A stretch of 64,000 nt of DNA from Pieris napi. Taxonomy: Eukaryota; Arthropoda; Insecta; Lepidoptera; Pieridae. The stretch is from NCBI RefSeq assembly GCF_905475465.1, contig NC_062243.1:10626267-10690266 (forward strand). Reading direction: 5' to 3'. Made by a program: the position numbers and the translations under genes. Positions 15,385 through 29,164 of this stretch are shown here, piece by piece; positions within the stretch are counted from its first letter, which is position 1, and each line of letters begins with the position of its first letter. The notes under the pieces are model-generated. The model made no database searches. It was not told the origin of the DNA and worked only from the letters and a program-made list of their open reading frames with translations.

Positions 15385-15562
15385 TTGCGGTAGTTTTGAG
15401 GCCTGGGCTTCAGATTTCTGTATTATTAGTTTTTTACTTACTGGCAAGTAAGACATGTCTACAGTATGCCGGTTTTCTCACGTTTTAGTTCACCGTACGC
15501 TCAAATGTTAAATGTGTTCTATGTAGAAAGTCAATTGGTGCACAGCCGGAGATCGAACCTCA
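15385..15562 (-). mobile_element. SINE family A copy, decayed
   Basis: gaggcctgggcttcagattt, then ggttttctcacgtt and gtcaattggtgcacagccgg. Confidence 0.7.
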
Positions 15563-16875
15563 GGAATGAGAACAACAATCCTTGCTGTATGGTGATGCTA
15601 AAATACCAATAGCAGCGTGACATTGAACTATTTGAAAGTAATTTATCATATTAGAACTTATTTATCGGTTTATTAGTATAGGATATTCAGTGTGTTATCA
15701 ATTTAGCTAATATTGACACAGTAAATGGATCTGTCAATATCTCTCAGTTTAATATGTGTATCTGTTAATTACACAAAACTTTGCCCGAAACTGTGAATGC
15801 CGGTTCCAAAGGTTCAATCGCTAATTGAAAATGATTATACTTTGATTTTTATAAACGCTAATACATTATTTGGTTTAATCGATTTCGGCAATCGTGGACC
15901 ACAAGAGCCTCCCACTTCAAGTTAAATCACCTCAACATCATCATCGTCCTAGTCTTTCAACACGTGCCTTGCGACTATAGATTAGCTTGGTAGTACCAAA
16001 AATTTCCGGCGAAATCATGTCTATTAATTGAAAAAGTCTGACGCCAAGACACAAGTTGTTGTACAAGGTTGTAGCACTACTGTATTATTATTAGAAATTC
16101 AAACTATAGTTTAATTTTCCCCTTTAACCCTTTAACGTAAATACTCGACCTGTGCCTCTTCGAAATCTATCAAACAATCTAGAAAAATAGATGATAATGT
16201 GTTTTAAAAAACATTAATTTTGTAAGTTTGCAGGCAATTCACATAACTTTTGTTCAGACAAATAGACAAAAGAAAATCTTGTTGTAGTACTAATTGTAAT
16301 TCAGTTAGGTAGTATCATCGACTATCAAAGTTTTACAAAACTATAGAACTGAGACAATACGAAGAAAGCGTATATACCACAGATTATTAATCTACCTGTC
16401 ATTGACAATTAACCGATTCGGTTTGGCCTTAGTCTATAATCCGCCATTCATATGCATGACGGATCTTACCACAAACGGAGGAAGCACGGTCGCCTGTTTA
16501 AAGTACAAATCCCCCTCGGTCACGTACCATACTGCAAACTGTTGAATATTAAAACTTTAAATAATATCCATTGAATTCGCTATAAGAATAATTTTCTTTG
16601 ATCCTGTTCATATAATAATCCAGTAACACAACCTTTAATAAATCGTGGTTTTGGATTCCATCTGTTTATCGAAATACTTTTATAGGCAAGTAGACCTCGT
16701 GCTCGTGACCTTGGGCTGAGGGACTTGCATGACCTTAGGGTTGAGAACCACACGCAGATTAACTTGCTGTTAACGATAACAATGCTTTAATTCGGCCTTC
16801 ATTGATTATAACATATACCATAACCACTTAAGCGAGATTATTTAAATGTAATTTATAATATCGCCTTAACCATTG

Positions 16876-17335
16876 TTGGAAGGGCCTCATAGCCTAGCGG
16901 TCTTCTTAAATGGCTGTTAGGTGAGGAGTACCGGGTTCGATTCCCGGTTCGAGAGCAAATTTTAATTTAATTTAAATTTGTTCTCGGTCTTTGGTAGGGT
17001 TGTGTGGTACCGGGCGAGTGTTTAAACCGTACATGGCGGGCATGGTCGAATTTCAGTCAGTAATTCAACATTCTTTTTAAGCCCGGGTCCCTTGGGTAGA
17101 ATGCCTAGTGAGCCCCGAGGGCCCATCTTAAGGGCGTGTGAAGGGCTGAGGTGTTTTTACCGGGTGGGGTCTCGCTACCCCTCTGATTAGCATAGGGATT
17201 TGAGTGTAGACCCAACCCCACAGTCCCCGCGTCAAGCTCGACTTCCATGGCGCGGGCCTGCGTAAGCGCATTTTCACCTCATTTAAAAAATATGTGGCTT
17301 CAGGTAAAGGCTGACTGTGCACTAATGGACATTTT
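16876..17335 (+). mobile_element. GC-rich SINE (family B) with tRNA-like head
   Basis: A box tagcctagcgg (16890-16900) and B box ggttcgattcc (16934-16944) with a perfect T-stem ccggg/cccgg, then about 380 bp of GC-rich sequence unlike the flanks. The acceptor stem does not pair, so this is not a tRNA gene. Confidence 0.7.
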
Positions 17336-17349
17336 GTCTATGTGCACTC

Positions 17350-17638
17350 GCTCGTACGGTAAAGGAAAAATCAAAATCATTTATTCATATAGGTAACACA
17401 ATGTACACGTCAAAAAAGAAATACTTATTAAATGGTTCTAATTTTACATTTACTACCAGTTCTCAAATCAAGGGCGTAGAACGGAAAAGAAGAACTGGCA
17501 ATAAACTCTCCGCCACTCTTTAATCGCCAAGTTTTTTTACACAATATTTGTAAGGAGGTCCAACCATTACACCATGTTCCACATTCATAAGTAATTAATA
17601 GATAATAAATAAATAAATTAAAAACTGATATAAAGTAT
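17350..17638 (+). repeat. Dispersed repeat E
   Basis: Contains tttactaccagttctcaaatc and aagggcgtagaacgg. A reverse copy occurs at 28495-28650 and a fragment at about 9215-9262. Probably a LINE tail. Confidence 0.6.
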
Positions 17639-17639
17639 G

Positions 17640-17702
17640 ATTAAAGAAACTGATGCTATCTGAGGCCAAGACAGAAGGGTTGTAGCACCACTGCGTTATT
17701 AT
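17640..17702 (+). mobile_element. SINE family A 3' tail fragment
   Basis: tctgaggccaagacagaagg followed by gttgtagcaccactgc; a similar tiny piece lies near 16035-16085. Confidence 0.5.
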
Positions 17703-18204
17703 TAATGTCGCTTCTTCATGTTAAGGTAGACAATGCACACTAAAGCAATACCATTGCTTTAAGTAAGGGTTAAAACAAGCCCAAAAATACTTTTCAAAGC
17801 ATGTATTTGCGTAATTTTGATGAACATTATCAAGACGAGGGCGTTGTACTACAAAGTTTGAGCGCGGTTTTATTATTCACAGATTGCTGTATATTACGCT
17901 TATCGTATATATTGTCACCCATATTGACCCCTTTAGTTGTCTAGTAGGTCGAGTTTGTGTTCGATATCTCGTAAGATGTCGTTTGTAGCAAAGTGGCTAC
18001 AACTCAAATTTTACACAATGGAACTCTTGAACTGAAATGATTGCGGTATGTGAATTGATGTTAAGTCATCGGTGCTATTTCTTTTGGCTGGCTTTTAAGG
18101 TTCGAAAGTTCTAGAAATTTAATTAAAAAAGAAGGGTAAACGTTATATTGATGAAATAAAACTCAAAAATCTAAGTTATGTAATGAAGTCCCATTACAAG
18201 GACG

Positions 18205-18475
18205 ATTCTATTTATTTTATGTAATAGAGGGGCAAACGGGCAGGAGGCTCATCTGATGTTAAGTGATACCGCCCATGGACACTCACATTGCCAGAAGGCT
18301 CGCAAGTGCGTTGCCGGCTTTCTAAGAATTGGTACGCTCTTTTCTTGAAGGACCCTAAGTCAGTCTTCAGAAATACTTCAATGGGCAGCTGGTTCCACAT
18401 AGTGGGTGGTGCGGCAAAAACTGCCTTAAGAAACGCTCAGTTGTGGAAGAACATAATTCGAGGTAGATAGGATGG
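18205..18475 (-). pseudogene. Non-LTR retrotransposon ORF2 C-terminus and tail
   Basis: The minus-strand frame begins MWNQLPIEVFLKTDLGSFKK, the characteristic WN.LP.EVF...FK end of jockey/CR1-type reverse transcriptase ORFs, then the tail ggcaaacgggcaggaggctc. 5'-truncated. Confidence 0.7.
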
Positions 18476-19711
18476 TATATTGTCAAAAAACAAATCTATT
18501 TGAATATTAAAACCTGAATCTAAGTGTTTTTTTTTGTTTTGGTAAAGCATATCGAATAAGGCACCATATAACTCTAATAAGAGCCGTCACTAGTAAACTA
18601 TAAAACTAGATATAACATTACTTAAGGTTTAATCTGGTGACAAAATTAGGTCCATTCGTAATAGCAATTAGACTTCCCGACCGCATGACGAATCATGTCC
18701 ACCATCACACATGCTTGCCTCGTTCATTTCAATTGCGTTTAATTGACTTTAATATAATTATAATGGCGGCTGATGGGCATGCAACAAAGCACTATTCTTT
18801 AACTAGTTAAAATAGGGACAGAAACGTGTTTATGTGTGAGTATATTAAATGTTTTTAGAGGTTTTTGACCGAAAAATAACTGTCGAAAATGTATACACCC
18901 AATTCAATTACGTTTTTCACACCTAGTCCTAGTTAATCTATCTACGATTAAATACTTCTGTATTTACCATAACACTTTTACCATAACAAAATCATTTAAG
19001 TCTAAAACAGATGTGTGTTCTTTGGGAACGGGACCAGACAGAAATATGTAGTATGAGAGACTTGTAAGATCCAACCATTAAAACTGGTTAAATACTATAA
19101 ATGATTTACACAATATAATATAATGTGTATATGAACAATAATTCGGACTTCTAATTATGAATAATATTCTTAAAATTTTTTTAGGATACAAACGATAACT
19201 ACTAACAACGCTTTACCAATTTTAATAATCGTGGTTAGTGACTCACATGTGCCGTATAGTTTTGTTAATGTGTGTAATACACATTTTTTTCTAGAATAAA
19301 GTTCACAAAAGAGAGTGCGATGCTTGCATGCTTTACATGAATTACAATCTAGCCTATACAACAGTTATGGCTTATAAGTAATATTATGTTGACTGAAGTT
19401 TCTAAAATACTAGTGCCTTAACTAAGGTAATGTTTATTAACCGTCTCAATGTTCGTATGTCCGAGATACCGCACTTGCCCTTATATTCACTACACTAGGT
19501 TTAGTAACTCAAAAGGTTTAGTCCTCTTTAGGCGTCTTGTTGTATCGAGAAGTTCGGTTGCCATAAAGACTATTATAAATAGTCCCTTTGAGAAAGCCAT
19601 AACGAACATAAAACGTTTATAAATAAGATCATATAATCAAAAATCAAATTTGTATTTACCAACAGGCATCCCAACATAGTATACGAAAACTAAACAACGT
19701 TCAAAATTTCA

Positions 19712-19749
19712 TAGAAAGAACAAGATAAAATGTTATCTTGTTCTTTCTA
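19712..19749. repeat. Perfect 17-bp inverted repeat, 4-nt loop
   Basis: Arms tagaaagaacaagataa and ttatcttgttctttcta enclose aatg. No coding context. Could be a hairpin in RNA or a MITE relic. Confidence 0.7.
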
Positions 19750-20177
19750 ATACTTCTACAATAGTAGACGCAATCTGCCACAAAAAGTTACTTTCCGAGC
19801 TATATACAAAGAAATTCCAAGAATAAACTTTATCCCAAAGCTTGATGAAATACCTCTTAGAGATTCTGAGAATTCTACCTTCGGGCGGTATGTTAATAGA
19901 TTACGTGTTTTGTGAAATACTGAGACTAAACATGCCCGGTTGAATGTACGACGAAATGCAGAAGCGTCGTAAAAAAGTCAGTTTGTTTACTCCGCCAAAG
20001 CTCAATGTGAGCCGACGAGAAAAGTACGCCACATGTTCGACGCAGTGGTAGGCAACTTAACACTAATAATAGACCGGAATAAATAGATTTTCACCGAGGG
20101 GCGTTAGGTCTTTTAAAACCAAAATACTTACGTGCTACGTGTTCTCGTTAAAAAGCATTTAATAAATCAGTTAGAAA

Positions 20178-20402
20178 AATAAATCAGTGGCGCTACAACC
20201 TCTAGGTCTTGGCCTCAGATTTCTGAATCTGTTTCATGGTATTTTTTAAATCTAATAGCCTCCAGTGCCTGATACACGCCGTCGATTTTTTGGGTCTAAG
20301 ACATGTCGGTTTCCTCGCGATGTTTTCCTTCACCGTTCGAGCAAATTTAAAATGCGCCCATAGAAAGAAAGTCTATTGGTGCACAGCCGGGAATCGAACT
20401 AA
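20178..20402 (-). mobile_element. SINE family A, truncated at tRNA head
   Basis: Shares gtggcgctacaacct, gtcttggcctcag, acgccgtcga and the gtgcacagccgggaatcgaa end (B-box complement) with the full copies. A box is missing. Confidence 0.85.
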
Positions 20403-22600
20403 ACAGTTCTAATCCCATTTTTCCTATATTCAAACTTATACGAAAACAGTAGAACTTTCAATCCACACGCCGCACAAAACTTCTACAAGTACAATGAACA
20501 TTGTACTTATATGGTATTTTGTGATTTTGAATGCTTGAACACATTTTCAAGTACTCACAGACGCCAAGAGATAATTGCTTATAATGATAGTTCAACTCAC
20601 AAATTGCTGTGCCCCGTCACATTATGAATTAAAGTTTAGATATTTTTATCCATGGGGCCAATGACCTTTTGAAAGACCTATTTTAAAGTCCTATTACAGG
20701 CGTTAGTCTCACACGAAGTTTCTTTTATGTTTCACGCCCGCTTTGCTGGGCGAAATAAATAAAATTGTATGTTTCATTATTATTATTTTTTTCATATTTT
20801 TATTATTCTTCTTTTTAACTTCCCGCTTAGAAAATTGAAATTTTTCGAAAATTGAGTTTTTAACAGATGTTGACGTTTTGAGGCTCTAAGAAGCCTCCCC
20901 GAATGTTTCCGCGGTGAAGTCCGTATGTATAAATTTTCATATACGTAAAACAGTAATTAAAAAATGAAGGAACGTTGGAATAAAAAAAATAAATAGCCAT
21001 AAACCATCTAGGAAAAATTTCTGGTTATAAGTGGTTTAGGCGTGAAGGAGCCTCAAACGAAGACCATTTTTCTTATATATAATATATAAAATAGACGTAC
21101 TGTTTTCAGAAGCGGCAGAATTATCTATGGACTTGCAAATGCATATTTTGCGTAATTATTCAGAGACAAAGATAAATTTTTCTTATGATTTTATTTTTGA
21201 CAACATACGACATAAGTTTGACAATATATATGTATATTAGTAACAAATTTATTGTAATTCGACCTTCATCTACGGATAATGTTTGTTTTAGGCATCTGCC
21301 CGAGCGTGACGATGCGTTGCGGTCAATTTAATCTAAAAGATATTCGGAATTTAAACCGAAATATTGAACCCTCAAAGCTTCAAGCTTTTATGTGTATTTA
21401 CTCTGAATAATCTATTTTGACGATGCTAAAAGTATAATACAATAGAACTTTAATTTAAGCTCAACTCAACACTGGCATAGTAAAAAAAGTGCGTGCGTAC
21501 AAAGTACACATGTCAGAAGTGAAACTTCTTTGGCAAACTAATATTTAAGTCTTGTTCATTTTTATACAAATCTAAAAATTTAGATTTCCGAGACTAGGAA
21601 GGTAAAAAGGAAGATAAGTTAGGGATTTAATGAATTTAATTGTCTTGAAAAGTGTAGGAAATTAATACAAATTATAAATTTAATTTTTTAAATTTATTTC
21701 TTCGTTAATAAAAACACGTGGCATTTTAATTTACAATTCGTCATTTGAGATTTCAATAAATTATTTTGCATAAAATATAAAATACTAATAATTCATAAAT
21801 TCTCTTTACGAAATTTAATTTAAAAAATAGAATTTCTATAAGGTAATTCTCCCTTCTCACTCTCTCAATCGCTCTCTGCCTTTTCTTCGACAAAATCGCT
21901 TCACATCTTCGTAACGCTAATATTATTATTGCGTTTCATCCGTACAAATTTTACCCTCATACCGAAGTTTCACTTGAAAAAACTTTGACATAACATTAAT
22001 AAGCAGATGCACGTTGTAATATTTTGTAGTATCATCTAACATAAGATGAGAGATTACTGTCAAGATTGAGAGAAGGGGTACCTTCGACTAGTTTTTATAA
22101 TTGTTTTTATAGGAGACAAAAATCTCGTTCCGATAGCGGATGCCATCTTTGGAGTGTCTAGGTGCTAAACTCAAATTTCATTATGTAGGTAGCTGTCAAG
22201 GTTGCTAGTTTAATCTAGGTCAAATAGGTTTCGTATTTATTTAGGTGGAAATGTAGCGCGGGCTAAGTATTGTAGTAGACACTTATGATTCAAAACCTGA
22301 GAGCACTCAGTTCTGCGGTAGGCGCAACTCTTCACTACGTGTGTTTTCAAATTGCGTTAGAGATTGTACCCTAATTTTAGAGGAACGAGGTGAATTGTAA
22401 CTTCCACTTATCCTAATATTTTAGCCACATTTTTGTGTCTGTATTACGCATCGTTTATCATAGACATAGAATTATGTGAGCCAAGCAAAGCAATGCTATC
22501 ATTCGCTGTGTTTTAATTTATAGTTAAAATAGTTACAGTCAATAATTTATTTAATTTACAATTTCTATACATATATATTTTCATGCCTTGTTTACTGATT

Positions 22601-22830
22601 GGATCCCTTCAAATAAAATGTAGGCAGATTTACTGCAATTTATCCCCTTCCTGTCAACAAAAGTAAGCAAGTCTCTTAATTTTTTGTAGGAATCCTCGAA
22701 ACACACATCGTTTTCAAGCATAGACAATCTGTGGGTAATATGTGTAAAAAAGTAAATACTATTGACGTAATCACCAAATAAGAAAATAAAAGAACACAAT
22801 ATAGTACTTACGTAACACTTAAACAACCCC
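22601..22830. mobile_element. Decayed copy of the 46.4-kb MITE
   Basis: Shares long internal stretches with 46402-46685 (e.g. gtaggaatcctcgaaa, tttcaagcatagacaa, gacgtaatcaccaaataaga) and degenerate ends. A short minus-strand frame here is a product of this repeat. Confidence 0.75.
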
Positions 22831-24584
22831 ATTGAAGTTTTAAATTACGGATTTTAGCCTTAATCCGGGATTTAGTTGAAGTGTCTGAGTGAGAGATTCA
22901 AAGGATCAAATCCACGAACACTTTATACAAAAACAACTAGTTACTAACCACGAAGTTTCATGAATCCAATAATGTGGCTCTATCTTCTGTATATTACATT
23001 TACGACCTCATAACGTTGAGGAGCATGCACCTATAAAACGGATATTATATTAATATATACTCCGTTTATAATGTCATTATTGTAAGATCTTTACAATGTA
23101 ATTTTTGTTAGGCCCTTTTTTGATACGCAGCAAATGTATTGCGCATGCCCTGATGCGTTACAGTACTGGTGTGGAGGTCGACTTACTCAGAAAAGTGGGT
23201 GAGCATGAGAAATACCACTTAACGTTAATCTAGCAAGTCCGTCGGGGACCTAAAACTATTCTTGACAGAAATATGGTTGTGACCGCGTCCGCACACTAGC
23301 CCCTGTGTTGTGGGAACCTAGACTACATGGTGTATGTTTAAAACATTTTTTTAAAGAAAAGGTACGAGTGTGTGAATAATCTGTATTTGAGTCTGTGCCT
23401 GAGCGTTGTTATAAGCGTGCGCTGTGTCGGTTTTTGTTTTTACAACCACAGACAGAGTCAAGCCAAAATATGTAGTAAGGTCTCTGTGGAATCCTCTTCT
23501 AAACAAATACAGTCAAAATTTGAATATCGAAGGGACTACTCATATTTGGTCGTAAAAACCGATAGTCGTAACAGCCGATGTCGTTGTTATTAAGTGCCTA
23601 ATACATAGAATTCAGCTTTCCTAATACATTCAATTCTAAACGATGGCGTCGTAAACGGTTTTGAATGTATATTAATATATGAAATTATTAATATTATACA
23701 CAACAGTATACGGGTTCAATCTAAAAAATCCGTACTTCACGAACATACAATCTCGGAGTAAAGTATTTTCATATTTATTGATGTAGAAAGTATATTATCT
23801 GTTATAAAGGAAAATTGCTTGGATAGGCTCACTTCCCGGGTCACTTAATCCTATACATAATAACATAATCGATCGATGCTGGCACATAAAATACATTCGA
23901 TAACGGCTTTTGATTTGCAAAGACGGTCGACACAAAGGCTATTTTGCAAACCCCCAAAATTGTTTGACAGTCACCAGCTTAGTAAAGATATTTTCAGGTG
24001 CATTAAGAAGGGGTTTTAGGTATCAAAACTTAACTAGAAGACTTCTAAAGCAAGACTTAGAGTCGAAACTTAGCGCTAAGTATGTCGCCTGTATTTAAAA
24101 AATATATAAAATTCATAACTCTAAATCTAAGAACATTATACATCGTAATGGCTTCGTTCTGTCTACAAAATTTGTATCAAAATAAGGATAAATATTGATT
24201 TCGTGTCAAACAGTCCTGTATTGTTGTCCTTTTAGAAGGAAGAGGACCTTCAAAATAAACCTCATGACGCCTATTCATTGGAAAACCATTGTGCGACGTA
24301 CAATAACTACGAAATTACGCTATTCATGAAAAATGTATTCATTTTGATGTTTTTGTAATATTGCCTGGCATTGTAAGGTTCACGTAAAATTATTGCCTCA
24401 AAAAGGGTCCATTATAGGGGATTTAAAAGACTTCTTGAAACGAGACCTCTTACACGTAAATGTGCGTATAAAAGTGAAAATTAAATACAGTTTTACATGA
24501 TTTTTAAGCCTTATTTAATCCATGATAAATACATCCATCTTTACAAAATTACACACTTTAAATTTTATACAGAATTTTCCTTTT

Positions 24585-24785
24585 CAATGGCCTCCAACTG
24601 GCTCTATCTTGAGCAGTTTTCTCCCTATCTTCTCACCAACTTCTTTACGCTCGTCGCTCACAAGAGGGGCGACCTCTCTTTTCTGTGGCGGCCCTTTTAA
24701 CCTTGTTACCCTGTTTGTCCATCTGCCATTGTTCATGCGAGCTGTGTGGCCCGCCCATTTCCACTTAAGTTTTTTGCAATGAGTA
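24585..24785 (-). pseudogene. RTE-type LINE ORF2 fragment
   Basis: The minus strand reads KWKWAGHTARMNNGRWTNRV T, the WAGH.ARM...RW hallmark of RTE-clade ORF2 C-termini. The forward ORFs over this span are shadows. Confidence 0.7.
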
Positions 24786-25189
24786 GTACATCAATAACTT
24801 TTGTTTTCTTTCTTTTATCCAATATAGATATTAAATTAAAAACTTTCTCTTTCAAGTAGCACAGAAAACAACAGTTGACACTTACATACCGTATTCTTTG
24901 ATAAACAAATACTTCTGAAAATCCCTGTCGCTTTATAACTTGTCAGAGTTAACGCGGTGCAAATTAACCGTGGATCGCGGTCAGAAGTAGTCAACGCAAT
25001 TGCGACCAATAACCACATCCTAATTTTCTCGTTTCCTCGCTACTGCGCACTCATAGAACTATTGCAATGAATAAATGCAATTGAAATTTATACCAAGTGG
25101 AAACAATTTGTCAATATATAACTACAACCCTATGTTTTTTAAAGTAAAGTGTCTACTGAGACTAGTGATAATAATCCCAGCCGAGTAGA

Positions 25190-25432
25190 CGCATCATGAT
25201 AGAAAATCGCTGCTACTTTGGCTTTCGTAGATATTTTCGATTGCGTACCAAGCTTGTTCAGTACCAAACTCTTCTGCGACCAGAACTCACTAATGCTGAA
25301 AACTGGCCTCTAAGCAAGGAAGACGAGAACTCTCTGCTTATTTTCGAGCGGAGGATTCTTCGAAGAATCTTTGGCCCTGTTTGCAACGACGGTAATTGGC
25401 GTATAAGGATATTTAACTTAAGTGTACAATAA
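25190..25432 (+). pseudogene. RTE-type LINE ORF2 fragment
   Basis: Reads CYFGFRRYF...TKLVQYQTLLRPELT, NWPLSKEDENSLLIFERRIL RRIFGPV, matching the W.L.K.DE..L..FER..LR.IFGP block of insect RTE reverse transcriptases. Truncated both sides. Confidence 0.75.
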
Positions 25433-28400
25433 CGCCACTTACACTATTAAAGGGAAGACACTCTATTCTTGTGTTTTATTGTTTCACTTACCACTGTTTA
25501 GCACTTAAGAGTAACGTACATTAACACTAATTCACTAATTCAAATGCTTTTGTCATTTTCATCTTCTCACTAGGCCTAGGTGTGAAGTAACTACAACCCT
25601 ATATGAGGTTGCATTGTTGATAAGTTATTGAGCTTTCTGGGCCTGACTCTGATTGATCTCTTTTTGACAAACGGAAGTGAGTTTTCAATAACATTCAAGA
25701 CATGCTGTTTCCTCACGATGTTTTCGTATGTGTTAAAACATCGACAATGCATTGCGACGACAGTTGCAAACATACACCACCAGGACAGCCTTTTAAAGCT
25801 TGATATTATAAAAGCAAGAATGCAATTATTACGCTATTCAATGACGTATTAATTTCGGTGTTTATGCGATTGAGAGTCCTGAATAAGACAGGTAGATAAT
25901 TGAGTGAAAATTATGTACTTGTATGAGGTGTGTGTGGCTGTCGCTGACACGCAAGTATAGGTGCTTACTTCTTACATAAGTATGACATGTATTATTACAG
26001 ATCTTTCAGAACGATTCATACATTTGTAGCGAATAATTGTCTCATTATAAGCCCACTAAACCACAGGGTGCATCTCGCTCAACCGCATAAGGAGACTCTT
26101 TCGCTTTCCCATTCTACTGGGTCCTCTGGGGCCTTTTACTCCCAAATGTAGCCAAAGTGGTAACTTATAAATCCGCAAAATAACCGCAATTAAAACATAT
26201 TGCAAACGAGTCAACGTTATAATATAGTCGAAAAGACAAAATCCAGTACATTATTGATCTACGTATATATATAGAAACTTGGTAACTGATTACTTAGTTA
26301 ACTACGGGGTTAAAGAAGCAGATTCTAGTATATGGTGAACTTATTTTACTAATGAACGACTAGACGTTCGGATTATAATCGTTAAACTTAATGAACTTCC
26401 TAAGGATTGAATAAAGCCACTAAACTCCCTTAATCATAAAAGGTTGATAGATTTGAGACGGTGGGCGTCAAGAATTTAATTTGAACGAAAATTTAATAAA
26501 AGGGAGCGTGAGTAATAAGTACTTTTGCAGAAGTTTCGTTTGAACATTGTTTTCTTAACCTTGGCCATTTCTCTTTGATATATTGTATTACGATTTTGCT
26601 TAGAAAATAATCCGTAATATTTCGTTCTTTTCTTAAAGTTTTGATAACAAAACCAAAATGTGTTATAATCAAAGTCATAACTGATTAGCAAAGTTTTATT
26701 TTAATCTAATATTATTTCTTCGAAAACTGTAAGAAAGTTTCGAATTCTATTTTGAGCTAACTATTCGAAATGTCGCTGAAAACGTTTTCCATTAGTCTGG
26801 AGGGCCGGGATTCGATTACTACCGAAATAATTATTTAGCATTAGAAGGCACTAGCTGTACCCATACAAACAAGAGTCTGCCCCATGCCACTGGCAGGTAG
26901 CGCCCTTACTCTAACTTTCGATAGCGAACAGTGATACCGACCCCACGTTTTTGTATGCACTTTAGATCTAGTTCACTCAATATGATGTCGCCTAAGGATC
27001 GCGCGGTATAATTCTCCTTATGACGAAGATTATATTTCAGTCAATTTACGTAGGATTTTAAAGTGTTCTAAATTCAAATCTTCCCTATGAATCACACTAC
27101 TTAACGCTACAGGATTCCAGTCATTTTCACAATATTTATTCCCCAAAATTCCAATTGCAGAGTTTTTGCTTTAATATGGGTTATTCGAACTGAAGAAAAG
27201 GACAATTGGTTTTGCAACAATCGGTACTCTGAGTTGTACTAAACATTTCGAAGTCGAGTAATAAACATTTTAGCTATTCTCTAACATAATTCTGCAACTT
27301 TGTAAAATAACAAGCTTTTCTTCATCATTCACGCCCATCGTACTTTAACATATTCATAATATACATACTTTTCTAATAATACATTTTTCACGTCTCCAGA
27401 TCACTATGGGGACTATTACTACGACTTTACAAACATATGTAATGCATGTGTAAGTAGGCGAAGTTATATACAGTAAGAAATTAAAAAATAAAATTACTTT
27501 CAGTCCAGTCTACCCCACTCATACGCTTCAGTGGAGTTTTTACAGCTTATTATACTGTATTCTAGTACTCTAACTATATAGTCCAATGTGGCAAATATCA
27601 AATAAGTATAAAATCAATATTTTTAATTGTGGATGTTTTTACTTCATAAAACGATTTATCGTACTATTTATTTATCAAATAGCCGGTCTTGCACCGACAG
27701 CTTTCAGAAATTAAAAGAAAGTGGTTTTATCTTAAGGAATCTATTAGAATAATTTTTCCAAAAAATCGCAAGGGAAGGTGACGAAGTTCACGATTTGTCA
27801 TACAATAAATCCAATAGACCAAAAATGACACAAAACGAAATCTAGAATCGTATCTGAATATATCTTTATGACACAAAAGATCGTAATTAAAACCTATCAA
27901 CATATCTAACGAGCTACGTGTGCGCCGTTTCGAGTTTTGGCACGAGCACTTGGTGTCAATAATTCGATTCGTACCCCAGAAACGTCAGCTATAAGTAGCT
28001 GAATTTATTACGACAGAATTAGTATAGGCCGCGTCCCTGAAGTGGAAAATTCGCTTTTATCACCTGCATTAACCGGGAATTCGTACACGTTCGAATCAAA
28101 TATGACAATAGTATGGAAATATATAAATTTGCATCGAAAACATCCATCGTTCCATACTAAATGCACGGAAATCTTGGTGCTGTGTTGTCCAAAAATGATA
28201 TTATGTATGAACGACCTTGAAAGCCTGTTGAATTTGATTATTTCCACATTCAATCTTTACGGTTATATTTGTAGAAAGTTAATAGATGTATCGTTTGCGT
28301 TTAAGCTGGGAATAGTGTTTCATTGCCCAAAATTATATTTCGTTGAGATCCCGTCATACCATTTATCCCTCTTTTCATAAGAACGCGTTCGGCCGGGACG

Positions 28401-28494
28401 GGAATGGGCCAAAGCTCTGCGATGTCCAGTTGGAGCATTCTGATTAACAAGTCTGGATAACCCTAGTCGCTCCCCTCACACTTTGAAATAAATT

Positions 28495-28650
28495 TTTAAA
28501 ATTGCGATTAATAAGTGTGGTGGAGAGTTTTTGCAAGTTTTTATCGTCCGTTCTACGCCCTTGATTTGAGAACTGGCAGTAAATGTAAAATGAGAAGCAT
28601 TTAGCGTTTAATATGTATTTCTTTATTGACGTTCACAGTGTATTAACACT
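28495..28650 (-). repeat. Dispersed repeat E, reverse copy
   Basis: ccgttctacgcccttgattt and gagaactggcagtaaatgta are the complement of the 17.4-kb copy. It ends about 270 nt before the first Rbfox exon. Confidence 0.6.
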
Positions 28651-28924
28651 TACCTACTTTCTTTTCCTCGCAGATAAAACATTTAGACAGAGTCGTTGAT
28701 TTGTTAAATAATTATCGTGTTAACCGTGTATTGTCATTGAAGTGCTAATAAACAATTACCTCTCAAAACGTGTTTTAAGAATTTAAATAGCTTTCAATTG
28801 AACTAACTGCTGGTTACAATTGACAGTTTCCTTGTTCTATTAAAATTTGTGGAATACAGTTATATTTAACTAAAAAACGCGTGAGGTTATAGTAGTATAT
28901 TAATATGGCATTTTAACTTTCCAG

Positions 28925-29164
28925 CACATGGTGGGATCGGGCATGGCGGCCCCGTTCCCTGCGGCGGCGGCGGCTGCGGCAGCAGCAGCACAGTTTGCGG
29001 CCAATGGGGATCTGGCTGGTGTAAAAGCGGATGCAGCTACACAGCCCTCCATAGTCAAAAGCGAGGGTCCGCCTCCAGCACCACTCCCACCAGGCAACTT
29101 TTCACCACCCCCTCAGCAAACACATGTCACCCAGAACTCAACAGAAAATCACAACACCAGTACA
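28925..29164 (+). CDS. Rbfox1: Rbfox exon A: Ala/Pro-rich N-terminal region
   Basis: Acceptor ttaactttccag, donor ACA|gtacgt, phase 0 at both ends, 80 codons. The reading starts CAC ATG GTG, so the Met at 28928 may be internal (frame open into an upstream exon) or a start in some isoforms. It encodes a ten-alanine run and a PPPAPLPPG stretch, then NHNTST. Low-complexity, probably disordered. The minus-strand reading of the same GC-rich exon is a shadow. Confidence 0.85.

Larger units (their letters stand above)
1..28924. other. No recognisable host gene; AT-rich intron/intergenic DNA with repeats
   Basis: All open frames here are short, lack family features and are interrupted by AT-rich sequence. 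Since the first Rbfox exon found begins at a splice acceptor, much of this may be a long 5' Rbfox intron. Repeats that I could support are listed separately; between them I see nothing. Confidence 0.6.

Noticed and set aside
16883..16955. Possible tRNA gene
   Set aside because: A and B boxes and T-stem are present but the acceptor arms do not pair and there is no convincing cloverleaf; it is a SINE head.
28042..28380. 112-residue + strand frame upstream of Rbfox
   Set aside because: No family resemblance or splice context linking it to Rbfox, and a comparable minus-strand frame overlaps it; treated as chance.
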